A stretch of DNA of 64,000 bases from Massospora cicadina (lineage: Eukaryota; Entomophthoromycota; Entomophthoromycetes; Entomophthorales; Entomophthoraceae): the NCBI GenBank assembly GCA_022478985.1, contig JAKSZP010015893.1, forward strand, positions 1 to 64,000, written 5' to 3'. Within the stretch, counting starts at the first letter, position 1. Each line of letters starts with the position of its first letter. The notes beneath the pieces are model-generated. The model saw nothing but the letters and a program-made list of their open reading frames with translations. It ran no database searches and was not told the origin of the DNA. Positions 45,874-55,759 of the stretch are shown one piece after another. A program made the translations under genes and the position numbers.

Positions 45874-46749
45874 AAAATCTGGAATCTGAGTAAAGGAATT
45901 TTATTGGAAAGATATATGAAGGAATTTGACCAACAAATTTTCTCAGTGCAATGCAACTGATTAAATAGTGTTCAATTGGTAGTGGGTCAAAGTAGGGATT
46001 GGGTCCCTCAAATTTGACCTAATCCGGCAAATTTTTGGGGAAGGGGGCAAATAATTTCAATTGGAACTGACATCAAAGGATTTGGCGGCAGGCCAAGTTG
46101 CTATTGGTTCATCCGCAAACGCCTGGACTGATGCTTGGCTGCATTTATGACAGTTGATGCGATGGTGTTTGGACTGACAAGCAATGGGAATTCCACAGGG
46201 TCAACCCACTTAGGGGAAGTCCCAATTGGTTGGAAATGGGTTTGGGATGGCCAACCCGCCCGTGCCCTATCACTGGGCGTTCGTTTTCCAGAATGAGTGG
46301 TGTCAGGCGCAACTCCTGATTCTTGAACTAGGGTTTTCAAATTATCAGTAACAATCCCTAACAATTTTGAAGGGGATATAGCAATGGCAATCATCTCACT
46401 TGAAGGCTTAATGTTGTCCACAATTCCTTCTGATGATTCTCTTATGGTCTTGTTCCAAATCTTGGTATTCTAATCTTTGGGCTTTATTCCCTTTGGTTTT
46501 GAACCTTTTGACTTCAATTCAGTAATCTCGGCGCAGATTTCCCCAATTAGGTATACAAGTTCAGCTGAGGTGAGCAAGGGTACCAGGGGAGGAATCTTTA
46601 GAGGGAGTGCTGTTACCCAGCGCTTGTCTACCACATGGGCGAGATTGCCCTGGGTGACGATGGGTAAAGCCACCCTCTTTGGAACTTTCTTGTTCAGGAA
46701 TGGGAAAATCGCCCAATCTACGCAAAGGGGACGTTCCCCTGGACTTTCA
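45624..46749 (-). repeat. R7 5' LTR
   Basis: 1126 bp. Homologous to 40748-41874, with AGTCAGG in place of TGTCAGG at the left edge and GGACTTTCA at the right. R6 sequence resumes right after, at CCCCCATCAG. Confidence 0.88.
46101..46749 (-). pseudogene. R7 ORF3 copy in the 5' LTR
   Basis: The minus-strand frame from the LTR edge runs GERPLCVDWAIFPFLNKK, VTQGNLAHVVDKRWV, SAELVYLIGEICAEITELKS, then one stop (46470-46472, CAG to TAG against the other LTR), then IWNKTIRE, DNIKPSSEM and on to 46101. That is about 216 codons with one stop, much cleaner than neutral LTR sequence of this age would suggest. Function unknown. Confidence 0.5.
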
Positions 46750-47283
46750 AATATCCCCCCATCAGATCTCAGCCAACCCGCCAATCTAGAGCAGTAGAAG
46801 AAGTTTTCATGGAGAAATCATTAAACTTCTGGAGCAAGGAATGATCAAACCATTGAAGAGCCCATGGGCTTCCCCTGTCCTAATTATCAAAAAGAAGGAT
46901 GGTACCAACTGGGTAATAATAGACTACCACAAGCTCAACAGCATTATGAAAAAGGACTCATATACCTTGCCATGAATTGACGATGCTTTAGACCAGTTGG
47001 GAGGAGCTAATTACTTCTCCACAATGGATTTGATATCTGAAATTGGCAGATCAAGTTACCTGTGGCAGAACAGGAAAAATGCGCCATTATCACGTCAAAA
47101 GGGCTTTTTCAACCTTCACATATGCCACAAGGGCTGTGTAATGCCCCAGCTACATTCTAACAGGCGATGGACATTATCCTTGGCAACATGAAGCTGTCAT
47201 GCGTTCTTATATACCTTAAAAAAATCAACGGTTTCTCCTGTACATTTTCTGAGCACCTTACCCTTTTAGAAGAGGTATTCCAC
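46750..47283 (+). pseudogene. R6 reverse transcriptase, first piece
   Basis: IIKKKDGTNWVIIDYHKLNS, then LDQLGGANYFSTMDLIS, PVAEQEKCAIITSKGLFQPS and MPQGLCNAPATF. The catalytic box reads YLKKINGFS (47212-47238), so both D are lost. It is cut in the middle of EEVFH by the next insertion. Confidence 0.85.
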
Positions 47284-47856
47284 TGTAATGATTTAGTTTG
47301 TTTCAATTGTTACATTCCAATTTGAATTCAGATTTTCTGAATCTGAGTTGAATTGTTTTTGAATGCTTTTGGTTCAGTCATTTTGGTTGCTGGGTTGTGC
47401 CTCGCCCAAGTTGTAGATTAAGCTTGTTTGAGCTTAATCAATGACTTGGGTGAGGCCCCTGAGGGGCGGCCTTTATAAGGCGCGCCATCTATTTCTAAAA
47501 CAAATTTTATTATCTATTTCCATTAGCATTCCCTACCTGGGGAGCATTGATAGTGGCTCCCCCGATTGAGCTATAGATGACAGGGCCTTATTATGTCCAA
47601 AAATCAAAATAAAGGTTGTTTCAGGGTTGGCATACCTCTCTTACCTGTTGGTCTTTTACCCTGTCAAAGAGCTTTTTGAGCGGGTTGGGTTGGTCCAACT
47701 CCCTCAGAGGACTTTGCATAACCAACCAGTAATAGGTGATTGTTGGGCTTGTTAGGTGCCGTGATTACCTCTCCCAACTTGGTAGGCCATTTTGGTTGCT
47801 TGTCAGTGCACCAAAAAAATAATTTATTATATGATGGTTGGAAATGGGGTTTTAAG
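47284..47856. mobile_element. Unclassified 573-bp insertion with a 58-nt hairpin
   Basis: Removing it restores VFHYIRQLAEA in R6 RT. Flanks TCCAC (47279-47283) and TCCAT (47857-47861) are a 5-bp duplication with one change. It starts TGTAATG like an LTR but ends TTTTAAG. It includes a long hairpin (47399-47456), a short GCCCCTGAGGGGC palindrome (47455-47467), CTTTATAAGG (about 47470) and AATAAAGG (about 47608). It could be a solo LTR of an unknown family, perhaps truncated. Confidence 0.6.
47399..47456. repeat. Strong imperfect hairpin, 25-bp arms
   Basis: The left arm begins GCCTCGCCCAAGT and ends GATTAAGC; the right arm begins GCTTAATC and ends ACTTGGGTGAGGC. The loop is 8 bases. Only a few bases in the arms do not pair. 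Confidence 0.85.
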
Positions 47857-48600
47857 TCCATTACATCCGCCAGTTGGCTGAGGCTAAAAAAAGTAAAGCC
47901 CCAGAAATGCAAAATTTCAAAAATCAGCTAGAGTACCTCGGTTTGTTGTTGATGCAACAGGGCTGCAGCCCCAGCCAAGGTGGAGGCCATCTGGAAGATG
48001 ATTAACCAAACTTCAGCGAGATATACAAGTATTTTTAGGGATGGTTGGCTACTATCACCACTTTATACCCAACTTTAGTTGTATTGGAGGCCCGCTGTTT
48101 AAATTATTAAAAAAGGATGCCACGTTTGAATGGATGGAATGCTGTCAACACTCCTTCAATACACTTTGAATGACATTGATCAATGCACCAGTACTACACT
48201 ACCCATATTACAAAAAGTCATTTACTGTACAGATGGATGCGCCCCTTTCTCCTGTGGGGGCAGTTCTGTCCCAAAAAGATGACGAAGAGGAGGAGCACCC
48301 TGTGTCTTACTGCAGTTATAGCCTGAATATCCACAAACGTAATTATACCGTGACCAAGCAAGAGTGCTTAGCGGTGATCTACATGTACAAGAAATTCAGA
48401 GTATATTTGCATGGTGTAAGGTTTAAAGTCATAATGATCATGCCTCGTTACGCTGGTTGCAGAACATTAAGGACCTGATAGGATCTAGCCCGATGGGCCC
48501 TTAAACTGCAGGCTTACAATTTCAGAATTTTTCACTGACTGGGAGCCAAACCCCTGAATGCAGACTGCTTGTCAAGATTACCAATAATTGCATTGACAGA
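47857..48600 (+). pseudogene. R6 reverse transcriptase end and RNase H
   Basis: YIRQLAEAKKSKAPEMQNFK and NQLEYLGLLL close the RT. The open piece 48170-48478 gives RNase H: NAPVLHYPYYKKSFTVQMDA, HPVSYCSYSLNIHKRNYTVT, KQECLAVIY. First D and E are kept. A one-base change of frame precedes the last D. Confidence 0.8.
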
Positions 48601-49842
48601 AGATTCAATTGACATCATGTATGATAAGATGCTTAGCAGTAGGTTTGATGATGAGCTGCCACAAGTCATAAAGGAGTTAAATGTAATGTGAGCCAATATT
48701 TTCTAGTGGAATGGTGAGTTGTATAAGCAGATTGGCAATTTAACAGTTAACTTTCCACTACCCTTAACACGGCCTAATATTCTCATGAGCGCACATAGGG
48801 CCATTGGAAATGGTGGTGTGCGCAAGACAATGGAATTGTTGCGGCCTCAGTATTACTGGGAAAGCATGAAATTCGATGTGCTTGATACTATCTCCTCCTG
48901 CCATGAGTGCCAAGTGGAAAATCCATTCCACCAGAAGACCGCATACCAGTTAGTAAAGCTGCACTTTGCATGGCATACAGTTTCCATGGATGTCATTGGC
49001 CTTCTGCCAATGTGAACTAATCGGTCCAAGTACATTTTGATGGCCATTGACTACTTACCCGGTGGGTTGAAGCAAGGGTGATATGAGATTTGGGGGCATT
49101 CACAGTGGCCAAATTCATAATGTAATGCATTATCCAGCGGCATGGCTGCCCTCAGTTCCTCCTTACTGATAATGGAACTAACTTCACTTCCTACATCCTC
49201 ATAAAGTTTAACGAGCTGATGGCTATCTGAGGGGGTTTCACCAACCCCATACCACCCCAGGTCTAATGGAATAGTTGAGCGGATCAATGGGACTTTAGTG
49301 AACATATTCCATAGATAGGTCGCGGATTAACCCTCATATTGGAGTTCCCTTCTGTCCACAGCCATCTTCGCCTATAATATTAGCTGTTATTCCTTCATGA
49401 GGAAGAGTCTCTTCCGAATCACTATAGGGATGACAACCGCTCTTCTGGCGCTGTTATACGCCTGTATAGAAGATAATGGCGAAATGGATCCCCAACGTTA
49501 TTTGATGGCCCTAGTTGACACATTAATCAGATTGCTAACCAAAGCATAAACATTCAGTTTAGTCAATAAGATTAAGACTCAAGCTGCTGATCAGGTACAG
49601 CATAGCGGTTTAGCCCAGTTCAAAGTTGGGGGCATGGTTCTATTCCATAATCAACATGGTTTCAGGTGGAAGCATAAGTTGGCCAGTATCTGAATTGGGC
49701 CATTCGAAGTTATTGATAAGATAGGTATGGATGTGTATACTATCAAGGACCATGCAAGTGGTCAGTTCATCAACCAAAAGCACACAAAGTTAATTTGGGC
49801 GTATAAGCAATAGGAGCATTATCATTCAATTAAGGGGGGTAA
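48601..49842 (+). pseudogene. R6 integrase, degraded
   Basis: Zinc part: GNGGVRKTMELLRPQYYWES and ISSCHECQVENPF (48800-48925). Core: first D in VSMDVIGLLPM (48981-49013), second in TDNGTNFTS (about 49166), and E region GIVERINGTLVNIF with the catalytic E kept (about 49275). Stops between the parts. It ends in a GPY-like stretch and YTIKDHASGQF, followed by the PPT. No chromodomain. Confidence 0.8.
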
Positions 49843-50401
49843 TGTTGCGATTCTGATATGAGTGGATGATAAGCCTTAAGTCAGTACAGCGGAATGAGTA
49901 ATTTCTGCCTAGCCTGAGTATGAGTTATGAATTTAGAGCGCCTTGAGATGAGGTAATATCAAATTGGAATGGATGATTAAAGGATTTCTTCCATATGAGG
50001 AATTAGGAGATATTGGTGTACAATGAATAGTGGTACATCGCCTCAAATTAGGTGACTGTGAATTTAATAAATGAAGAATTGCTGGAACGAAGGAGATACG
50101 GCGAACTGAATTACTAAGCAAAGGAAATAGTATCATTAAAGTCGCTGAGATATAGGCGAGATGAGATGATTGATGGGAGAGGTTGGTAATAGTTTAGAGT
50201 GAGTGGAACAGCATGGATCCGCTGTAACTATCATATTAAATAAAATAGTGTTTTGAGAGCAAGTGCTCCATATTTATTAATTAGTTTATTCTGTTGTTAT
50301 GAGGATGAAGATCATCATATCATTGGTCCTAAAGCTCAGTGGGCTAAACCTTATGAAAAAACCCTTCAGCGTATCTCCAGCATACTGCTAAATTTTTTAC
50401 A
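49843..50401 (+). repeat. R6 3' LTR
   Basis: 559 bp, TGTTGCGATTCTG to TTTTTTACA, followed by ACCAG. Confidence 0.9.
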
Positions 50402-50800
50402 ACCAGGAACCTCATTTATGATACTGGAAGATTAGGTTTCCCTGGAAAGCAGGTTAAATATGAAAAAATCACTGCTTGAGGGCTCTTACAGCCAACAAAT
50501 ATGCCCTAAGGATCTTGCAATGCGCTAGCAACTTTTTAGCAGGGGATAAATTCTACTTTTGAAATCTTAAACTCTCAATTGTTCTAGTTTATTTCAATGA
50601 TATCAACGTTTTAGACCTTTAGCCAACTTCTAAGGCACGTGGAGCTAGTTTTTAAAGACTTTTAGACAACAATTTAAAATCAAACAAAAAATGCCAGTAT
50701 TTTATACATATAGGAATATTTAAGTTTTTTTATAGCCCAAGATGGACTTTACCACTGTCAGCATTTGTACTACATAATGCCTAGTTCATCTTGAGATTGT
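50402..50800 (+). pseudogene. R5 reverse transcriptase, third piece
   Basis: PTNMPQGSCNALATF (about 50490-50535) and then VYFNDINVL (50587-50613). The YxDD box reads YFND here, keeping the second D. KCQYF and the thumb follow to about 50760. It continues the piece that ends at 37770. Confidence 0.7.
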
Positions 50801-51376
50801 AATGATAAATTGTTTTGTTTTCCGCCAGGGTCAAGCCTTTTGGAATCAAATGGATTGTTATCAAATAAGCTCTTGCCCTTATATAGGTAATAATCAATAA
50901 AAGCGACTGAGAAACATATTAAGATGAGACTCCGTTATAATGTCAGCTGCCGCCATCTGGATGCCCTTGAACAAGGGAAGGCCAAAAATCTATCGCTGAA
51001 CAAAGAATGAGGCCTAAGATTGACCCTCTTACAGGATGAAAGGCAAAGATCCTATTGAATAGGACTCAAGCGCCCCATCTTCTACAAAACACCTAGTCGC
51101 CTATAAGTATTTAAAGCCTAACAATTAATTTATTGTATATTTTCCATAGTAATTTATATCTATTTTCTAAACTTCATATAGCTATATTAATCGGTATGAT
51201 TTTCCTAAAATATTGCATAATCCTAAACCCTGAAGAAGCAAAAGTGCTATGCCATCATCTCTCTCCAGTAATTCAAATAATTCAAGGCATAACAAAGTCC
51301 ATTAGATCTTTTGTTCCTAATGATCTGGGAACGCCAAATTTTGTGAGATTCAGTTTTTTTATAAAACCTCAAAACC
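50801..51376 (+). repeat. Probable LTR before the primer site at 51377
   Basis: Position next to a primer site implies an LTR. TATAAGTATTTAAA at about 51102 and later AT-rich sequence could be its promoter. No second copy in the window, so both ends are open. Confidence 0.35.
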
Positions 51377-51392
51377 TGGTGCTCACTAAAGG
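51377..51392 (+). other. Primer-binding-site-like sequence
   Basis: TGGTGCTCACTAAAGG: eleven bases identical to the R4/R6 site. It marks the start of a further element of this lineage whose coding part I cannot recognise. Confidence 0.6.
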
Positions 51393-52740
51393 GACAACAT
51401 AATCTGTAACCAGTGAAAACGTTGATGAATGAAAAATGCAAGTAAACACTAATAATGGACTTCCCCACAATGGTGATAAAAACATTAATTGATGGGTAAT
51501 ACTTCACAATTTGATTACAACCAGTATATTCTGAGAGCCTATAATTTCAGGTTATCTTTTAGTTCAACCTTCCTATGCCATTTACAATTCTGTTCTACAT
51601 CCAAAACAACAACCTAGCCATTAACATCCAGTAGCTTCTTGACGGAATCTATCCGCAGAGACCCACCCTATCATTTGTGAGCTTCTGTTGTCCCCTCCTA
51701 CATGAAAAGACTTTACAACTTGGCTATTGTTGGGATTTTTATATGCAAAAACTACCCAGCTTAATCTATTTTAATACATCTGCTTGACTACTAGAGGATA
51801 AATTTAGCTAATGGATGTAGGAAATATTTTTTATATACAATAGCTATTGTTTGGAAAAATATTCCTAACAAATAATTAGTAATTTTAGGGGGTTTGATCT
51901 GCTAGATTGCTTATGTTTCATCAGGGATGTGTATGGATATGGGCCAGCCTTATCCACACATCAACCTTGTAAATATCAAATCAAATTTGCTTAAAATTAA
52001 GAGGATGGATTTAAAGAATTGGGCCAATCAGAAAAACAATTGGAGTTGGAAATTGTAGGTAAGGATTTAGGGGTTTGAGAACATGGGCTAATCCGTCATA
52101 TTAAATAACTGGTGTTTCAAATCCTCTGAATTTTCATAACTTGGGATATGAAACTTTCATGAGCTATGATTTGGATGTCGCTCAAAAGCCTAATCTAAAA
52201 ATTAAGAAATTTCATATTGTTGATTCTTTAAAATGAGAAAACAGCAACTGTAGATACAGTTTCATTATCCTAAAGGAAGTTTATATTAAAGATCTCAGCT
52301 TTGTTGCTTTCTTAAAATCTAATTTATGTTTTATTTCAAAAAATATCATTCAGAATAAACCAGAATGATAAGCTACACTATTAATCTGGGCCAGGCTTTA
52401 GCTTCATTTGCAGTATTATCATGGGCCAGGCTTTGTTGCTTGCCTGCAGAATTGCAGGAACTTTGGTCCATGATTACGTTGCAAATTCTGGTAATGGCAT
52501 GCGGGTTTGAAGGTGGTTCTCTGCAGGATTGTCAGTCATGTGGTCAGTAACATGGCTTGTGCTTCCCAACTCCTTCATCGCATATTGACATGAACCTGTG
52601 TATTACATAAAACGAAACTCAATTCTCTTTCTCTCATCTTGTGGGGGCCCCAGAAGGAAGTGGTGGTTACCAACAGAGAGGAATGGAACTAATATCTCTT
52701 GATTGTTGTTATAGTATATTATTGTTGGCATTTTTGCTAC
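51393..52740. other. No recognisable gene
   Basis: AT-rich to about 52350, then a less AT-rich part with a short direct repeat GGGCCAGGCTTT (about 52387 and 52422). TGGGGGCCCCAGAAGG at 52642 could be the primer site of R9, preceded by a CTCTTTCTCTCA stretch, but this is weak. Confidence 0.4.
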
Positions 52741-53344
52741 ATAAAGTGGGATGATTATGGAGGGTGACAAATCCACAAATTGCAGTGGTCCAGGCGAAAC
52801 CTAAATTCACCCACCAGACGGGTGGAGTTGTCCATGGAGGCATTGGACAAACATCACCAAGTCATTGCATGGATCCGCTTTCAGGCATGGCTGGCACAGG
52901 CAACAGGGGGTATCCCCTCTCATGCTCCAACTAGACCAGGTGGTGGATGAATTATCCCCAGAATTGGCGGGATAGTTACAGGAACTCATTAAGGAACAGG
53001 AGAGTTTGCCAAATTCCACTGAGGAGTGTGTAAGGTTGATCAACCAGGTGGCATGTCCAGATGAAGAAAAAAATGAGGCATGGTTGACACTATTAACAGT
53101 CAGCCAGGCTTATAGTTCTATAGAAGAATATGTGCAGGTTTTCCGTCCACTGGCAAAGGCAGCCCAGGTTACAGATTCCCAATCCTCATGAATGTTCCGC
53201 CAGGGGTTGCAGGCAGATTTTCTGGCAGCCTTGGCAGCAGCTAAGGTCCATGTTACGCTGAGGGGAGGAGGTGGCCATAGCAGTTCAAGTTGAAAAACAA
53301 TTTGCACTGGAATGGGACTGGCATAAGGGATCGATGTTGCCAGG
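52741..53344 (+). pseudogene. R9 gag fragment (interrupted by R8)
   Basis: The frame reads DELSPELAG, a stop, LQELIKEQESLPNSTEECVR, then SIEEYVQVFRPLAKAAQVTD, a stop, and MFRQGLQADFLAALAAAKVH. After a frameshift come EEVAIAVQVEKQFALEWDWH. This fits the retrotransposon gag capsid pattern (a Y..F..L core, then FR.GL, then a region ending in an AI helix). Composition is clearly richer in GC than the surroundings. The R8 left LTR begins directly after CCAGG. Confidence 0.7.
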
Positions 53345-54476
53345 TGTTAATTTTACAGCCAATGGTGCAAGCTAAAATGAATTAAAAAGGAAATTGAGGA
53401 ATTATGCTCGCTTTTCTAGTGAAACTCCTGCTTGTAATCAGGAAGTAGATTCTCTGATAATCCTCAATAATAGCTAAGAAACTCTAGTATGCTCACCGGT
53501 CTTAAGTCTATTGGCAACAACAATTATGAGACCTTCTGTCTTCATACAAAATTATGAAATTATTTTTTATAACTGGGACTACTTTTCCAGCAAGTAACTG
53601 AGTACTTCTCTTTGGGAAGTATAAATGCACACAACTATCTAATATAGATATAAATGCAGCAGATAGGAATACCAGATAGATGACAGATGGACAACAATAA
53701 TTAATAAACTAAAGTACAGTAGTTATCAATAAGCAATAGATAAATGATGATTTATTAATTGGCCAAGCGCTGGTATTATATACCTCTCAGGCATCTCCTC
53801 GCTGAACTCATCTATTAGATGAGTTCATTCATAATATGACAATTTTCTGCTGGTCATGGCAATAATTATGAAATATCCCCAAGTCAATTTGGCCATAGAT
53901 TGACTAAAGTTAACAGTCATTTCAGCCCAATTGAAGGCAAATTTACACTCACAATTGGGACAATTTTGGTTGCAAAATCAACTTCAAAATTCTTCCCAAT
54001 TAGAGCTACATCATAACTTGATGAATAACAATAAATGGGGATAATAATATACAAACGACAAAGATGACCACCCCTAATAGGGACATCATCAGGCCTTTCA
54101 TAGCACTAAGTGCGCCCTTAATTGGGACGTCTATGTTTAAGTTCTTAATAAATAAATTTCATTAATCAAACCCAAAATCTGCCTTAGAGCATTAAGATTA
54201 GTGCACTACTTTAGGAGGTGAAATTTAGTTAATGACGTGAGACCACTTTGCACACAAGCGGACCCATAATCAGTCATAATTTGATTATATCATAGCTATT
54301 ATTAGCCTCAATAATTGGGTTACTTCAGATGCAATCAAAGTGGTTATGAGGTGAATCTGATATTAGATTATGCAGATAGATCGGGAAGGATCAAAGGATC
54401 CAACAATGTGAGTAATCTATCAGCATTGATGGTTTTCTCAAAGGGTTTATTTTTGAGTCAACCCCTAAATCTAACA
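53345..54476 (-). repeat. R8 3' LTR
   Basis: 1132 bp, TGTTAATTTTACAG to ATCTAACA on the plus strand. TATATACC near 53777 and the palindrome at 53804-53826 are shared by all three copies of the family. On the plus strand this side could act as an antisense promoter for the ORF at 54530. Confidence 0.9.
53804..53826. repeat. Conserved palindrome in R8 3' LTR
   Basis: GAACTCATCT, ATT, AGATGAGTTC; the same as at 12315 in the solo LTR. Confidence 0.8.
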
Positions 54477-54490
54477 TTTCCCCCCACTTG
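54477..54490 (-). other. R8 polypurine tract
   Basis: On the minus strand AAGTGGGGGGAAA directly precedes the 3' LTR, the place where plus-strand DNA synthesis is primed. Confidence 0.8.
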
Positions 54491-54529
54491 ACTGAAATCT
54501 AAACCCTGAGTTTTCCCAATTTATCTTCA

Positions 54530-55682
54530 ATGTCTGAAAACAGTTCTTCCTCTGCCTATTGCAATTTTGTCTCTTCCCTTGAACCTGAGCAATGGCATCA
54601 ATTTAATCAATTTAACAGAACTATGTATATGCATATGTTTTTAGGCTCACTCCAAGCAGAAGAGTTGGAGCAACTTATTCCTACGCCAACAGTCATGATG
54701 TCAATTTGGGCTGAGACCATCGCCAAAGTAGAGGTTGTCCCAGTTGTAGATCCTACTCAAGGCTCGATAGAGTACAAATTTTGGTCTTGTGCATCAACAA
54801 TTATCTTGGTGGACAACTTTGGGCGTTCATTCAATCCCAGGGAGCCAACCTTTTTGCTTCAACTAATATATCAGGATGGCGATCTTCCGGTGGAATTTAT
54901 CTTTGCACTTAGCCATTTCCCAATGGCTTACAATTATAATGTGTTGTTGGGTTCATCCAACTATTCTCATTGGGGTCAACAACTCAATGAAACGTGGGCT
55001 AGATATGATTGGCTCTATAACCCCATTTGCCTTTTGCTTGCCAAGGATCCCACCATTTGACCTCAAGATTTTGTTTAAGTTGACAACTTTGTGGAGGAGG
55101 TCCTTAGTTCTTCATCCGTGCCACTAGAAAATTGGCCCAATTTCGCTTCCTCTTCAGGTCTAAATACCCATGATATCCAGGATGTTCGTTTCCACTCAGC
55201 TGTTTGAGCAGCTTTTGAAGCCTTTCACTATGATAGCGCTGATGACTATCTTCCTAAGATGGTTTTACTCAGTCATTTATGCATATTTTTCCAAACCGGA
55301 TGCCCTCAGGTCAGTTTTTGCATGTTCTGCTTCTTATTGAGTGGTGGAAAACCCAAGTGTATCATGTTTGACTGTCAACCCCAGAGATTATCAGTACCAG
55401 ACTGATTTCTTAGTTGACTGTCTTCTCCTGGGCGCTTGTTTACCACCCGATTGTGGGCTCAATTGGATTACCATCAATGGTTTCATGCCTCCCCTTCCAA
55501 TCATTTGCTGTGAGTCATCCATAACAAGTATGCAATGCATCTGGCTTTATGCCGCTACAGCCCTTTTTACTTGTCACTCAGAAACTAGATTGGGCCAAAT
55601 TGGTGCACAAAGATGAAGAATCAGGTTCTGAGTCGCCTCCCCTCCTTAAAGTGGAGAAATAGAATTCTTTTTATCCATTAAA
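54530..55682 (+). pseudogene. Antisense accessory ORF of R8, unknown function
   Basis: An ATG 54 bp after the LTR opens a 176-codon frame (MSENSSSSAYCNFVSSLEPE, then WHQFNQFNRTMYMHMFLGSL). After TGA at 55058 and two more stops the frame is otherwise readable to about 55300 (VEEVLSSSSVPLENWPNFAS, AAFEAFHYDSADDYLPKMVL), then shifts; a late piece ends in an acidic tail (HKDEESGSESPPLL). Total about 380 codons, opposite to pol. No recognised domain, signal peptide or membrane segment. It lies between pol and the 3' LTR. An in-frame run this long argues that it was once coding. Confidence 0.6.
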
Positions 55683-55759
55683 ATTAACCTTTTTACTATT
55701 ACTTGTAATATAAAATATTATTATTATTATTTTATTTTTACTATGTATATAGATTTATA
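55683..55759. other. AT-rich spacer with left TSD of the LINE
   Basis: ATGTATATAGATTTATA at 55743-55759 is repeated exactly at 57013-57029. Confidence 0.85.

Larger units (their letters stand above)
40748..46749 (-). mobile_element. R7: chromodomain Ty3/Gypsy element (chromovirus), minus strand, gag-deleted
   Basis: 6002 bp with LTRs of about 1127 bp (40748-41874, 45624-46749), inserted backwards into R6. Reading right to left: protease, RT with YIDD, RNase H, integrase, chromodomain. Only about 3.75 kb lies between the LTRs, and the frame passes from the 5' LTR straight into the region before protease, so most of gag is missing. Flanks ATCAT and AATAT are a worn TSD. A PPT (AAAAGGAAAGGGTTA on the minus strand) abuts the 3' LTR. 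The primer site of the R4 lineage is absent. Confidence 0.88.
37771..50401 (+). mobile_element. R6: Ty3/Gypsy-type LTR retrotransposon, R4 relative, with 5-bp TSD
   Basis: LTRs of 559 bp each (37771-38329, 49843-50401) and a perfect TSD ACCAG (37766-37770, 50402-50406). Primer site at 38331, polypurine tract AAGGGGGGTAA before 49843. Coding order is gag, protease, RT, RNase H, integrase. It is split by R7 (40748-46749) and by a 573-bp insertion (47284-47856). Without these it is about 6.0 kb. All domains have stops. The LTRs are almost identical in their second halves but differ in the first 130 bp. Confidence 0.92.
31376..50800 (+). mobile_element. R5: old Ty3/Gypsy-type element, split by three insertions
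   Basis: A single element is inferred from colinear pieces: primer site (31376), gag with zinc-knuckle remnant (33543), protease (34092), linker joined across the ORF1-only unit by a 14-bp TSD, RT joined across a MITE and then across R6 by the ACCAG TSD, and an RT end up to about 50760. No RNase H, integrase or 3' LTR is recognised beyond that. Decay is heavy. The linker and protease match the R4/R6/R8 lineage. Confidence 0.75.

Noticed and set aside
47620..47640. GGTTGGCATACCTC inside the 573-bp insertion, similar to the LINE tail
   Set aside because: It is not at an end of the insertion and is not followed by AATAAAAT or a TSD, so I treat the match as chance or as an older fragment.
52387..52434. 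Direct repeat GGGCCAGGCTTT as part of a tandem array
   Set aside because: Only two copies, no further units.
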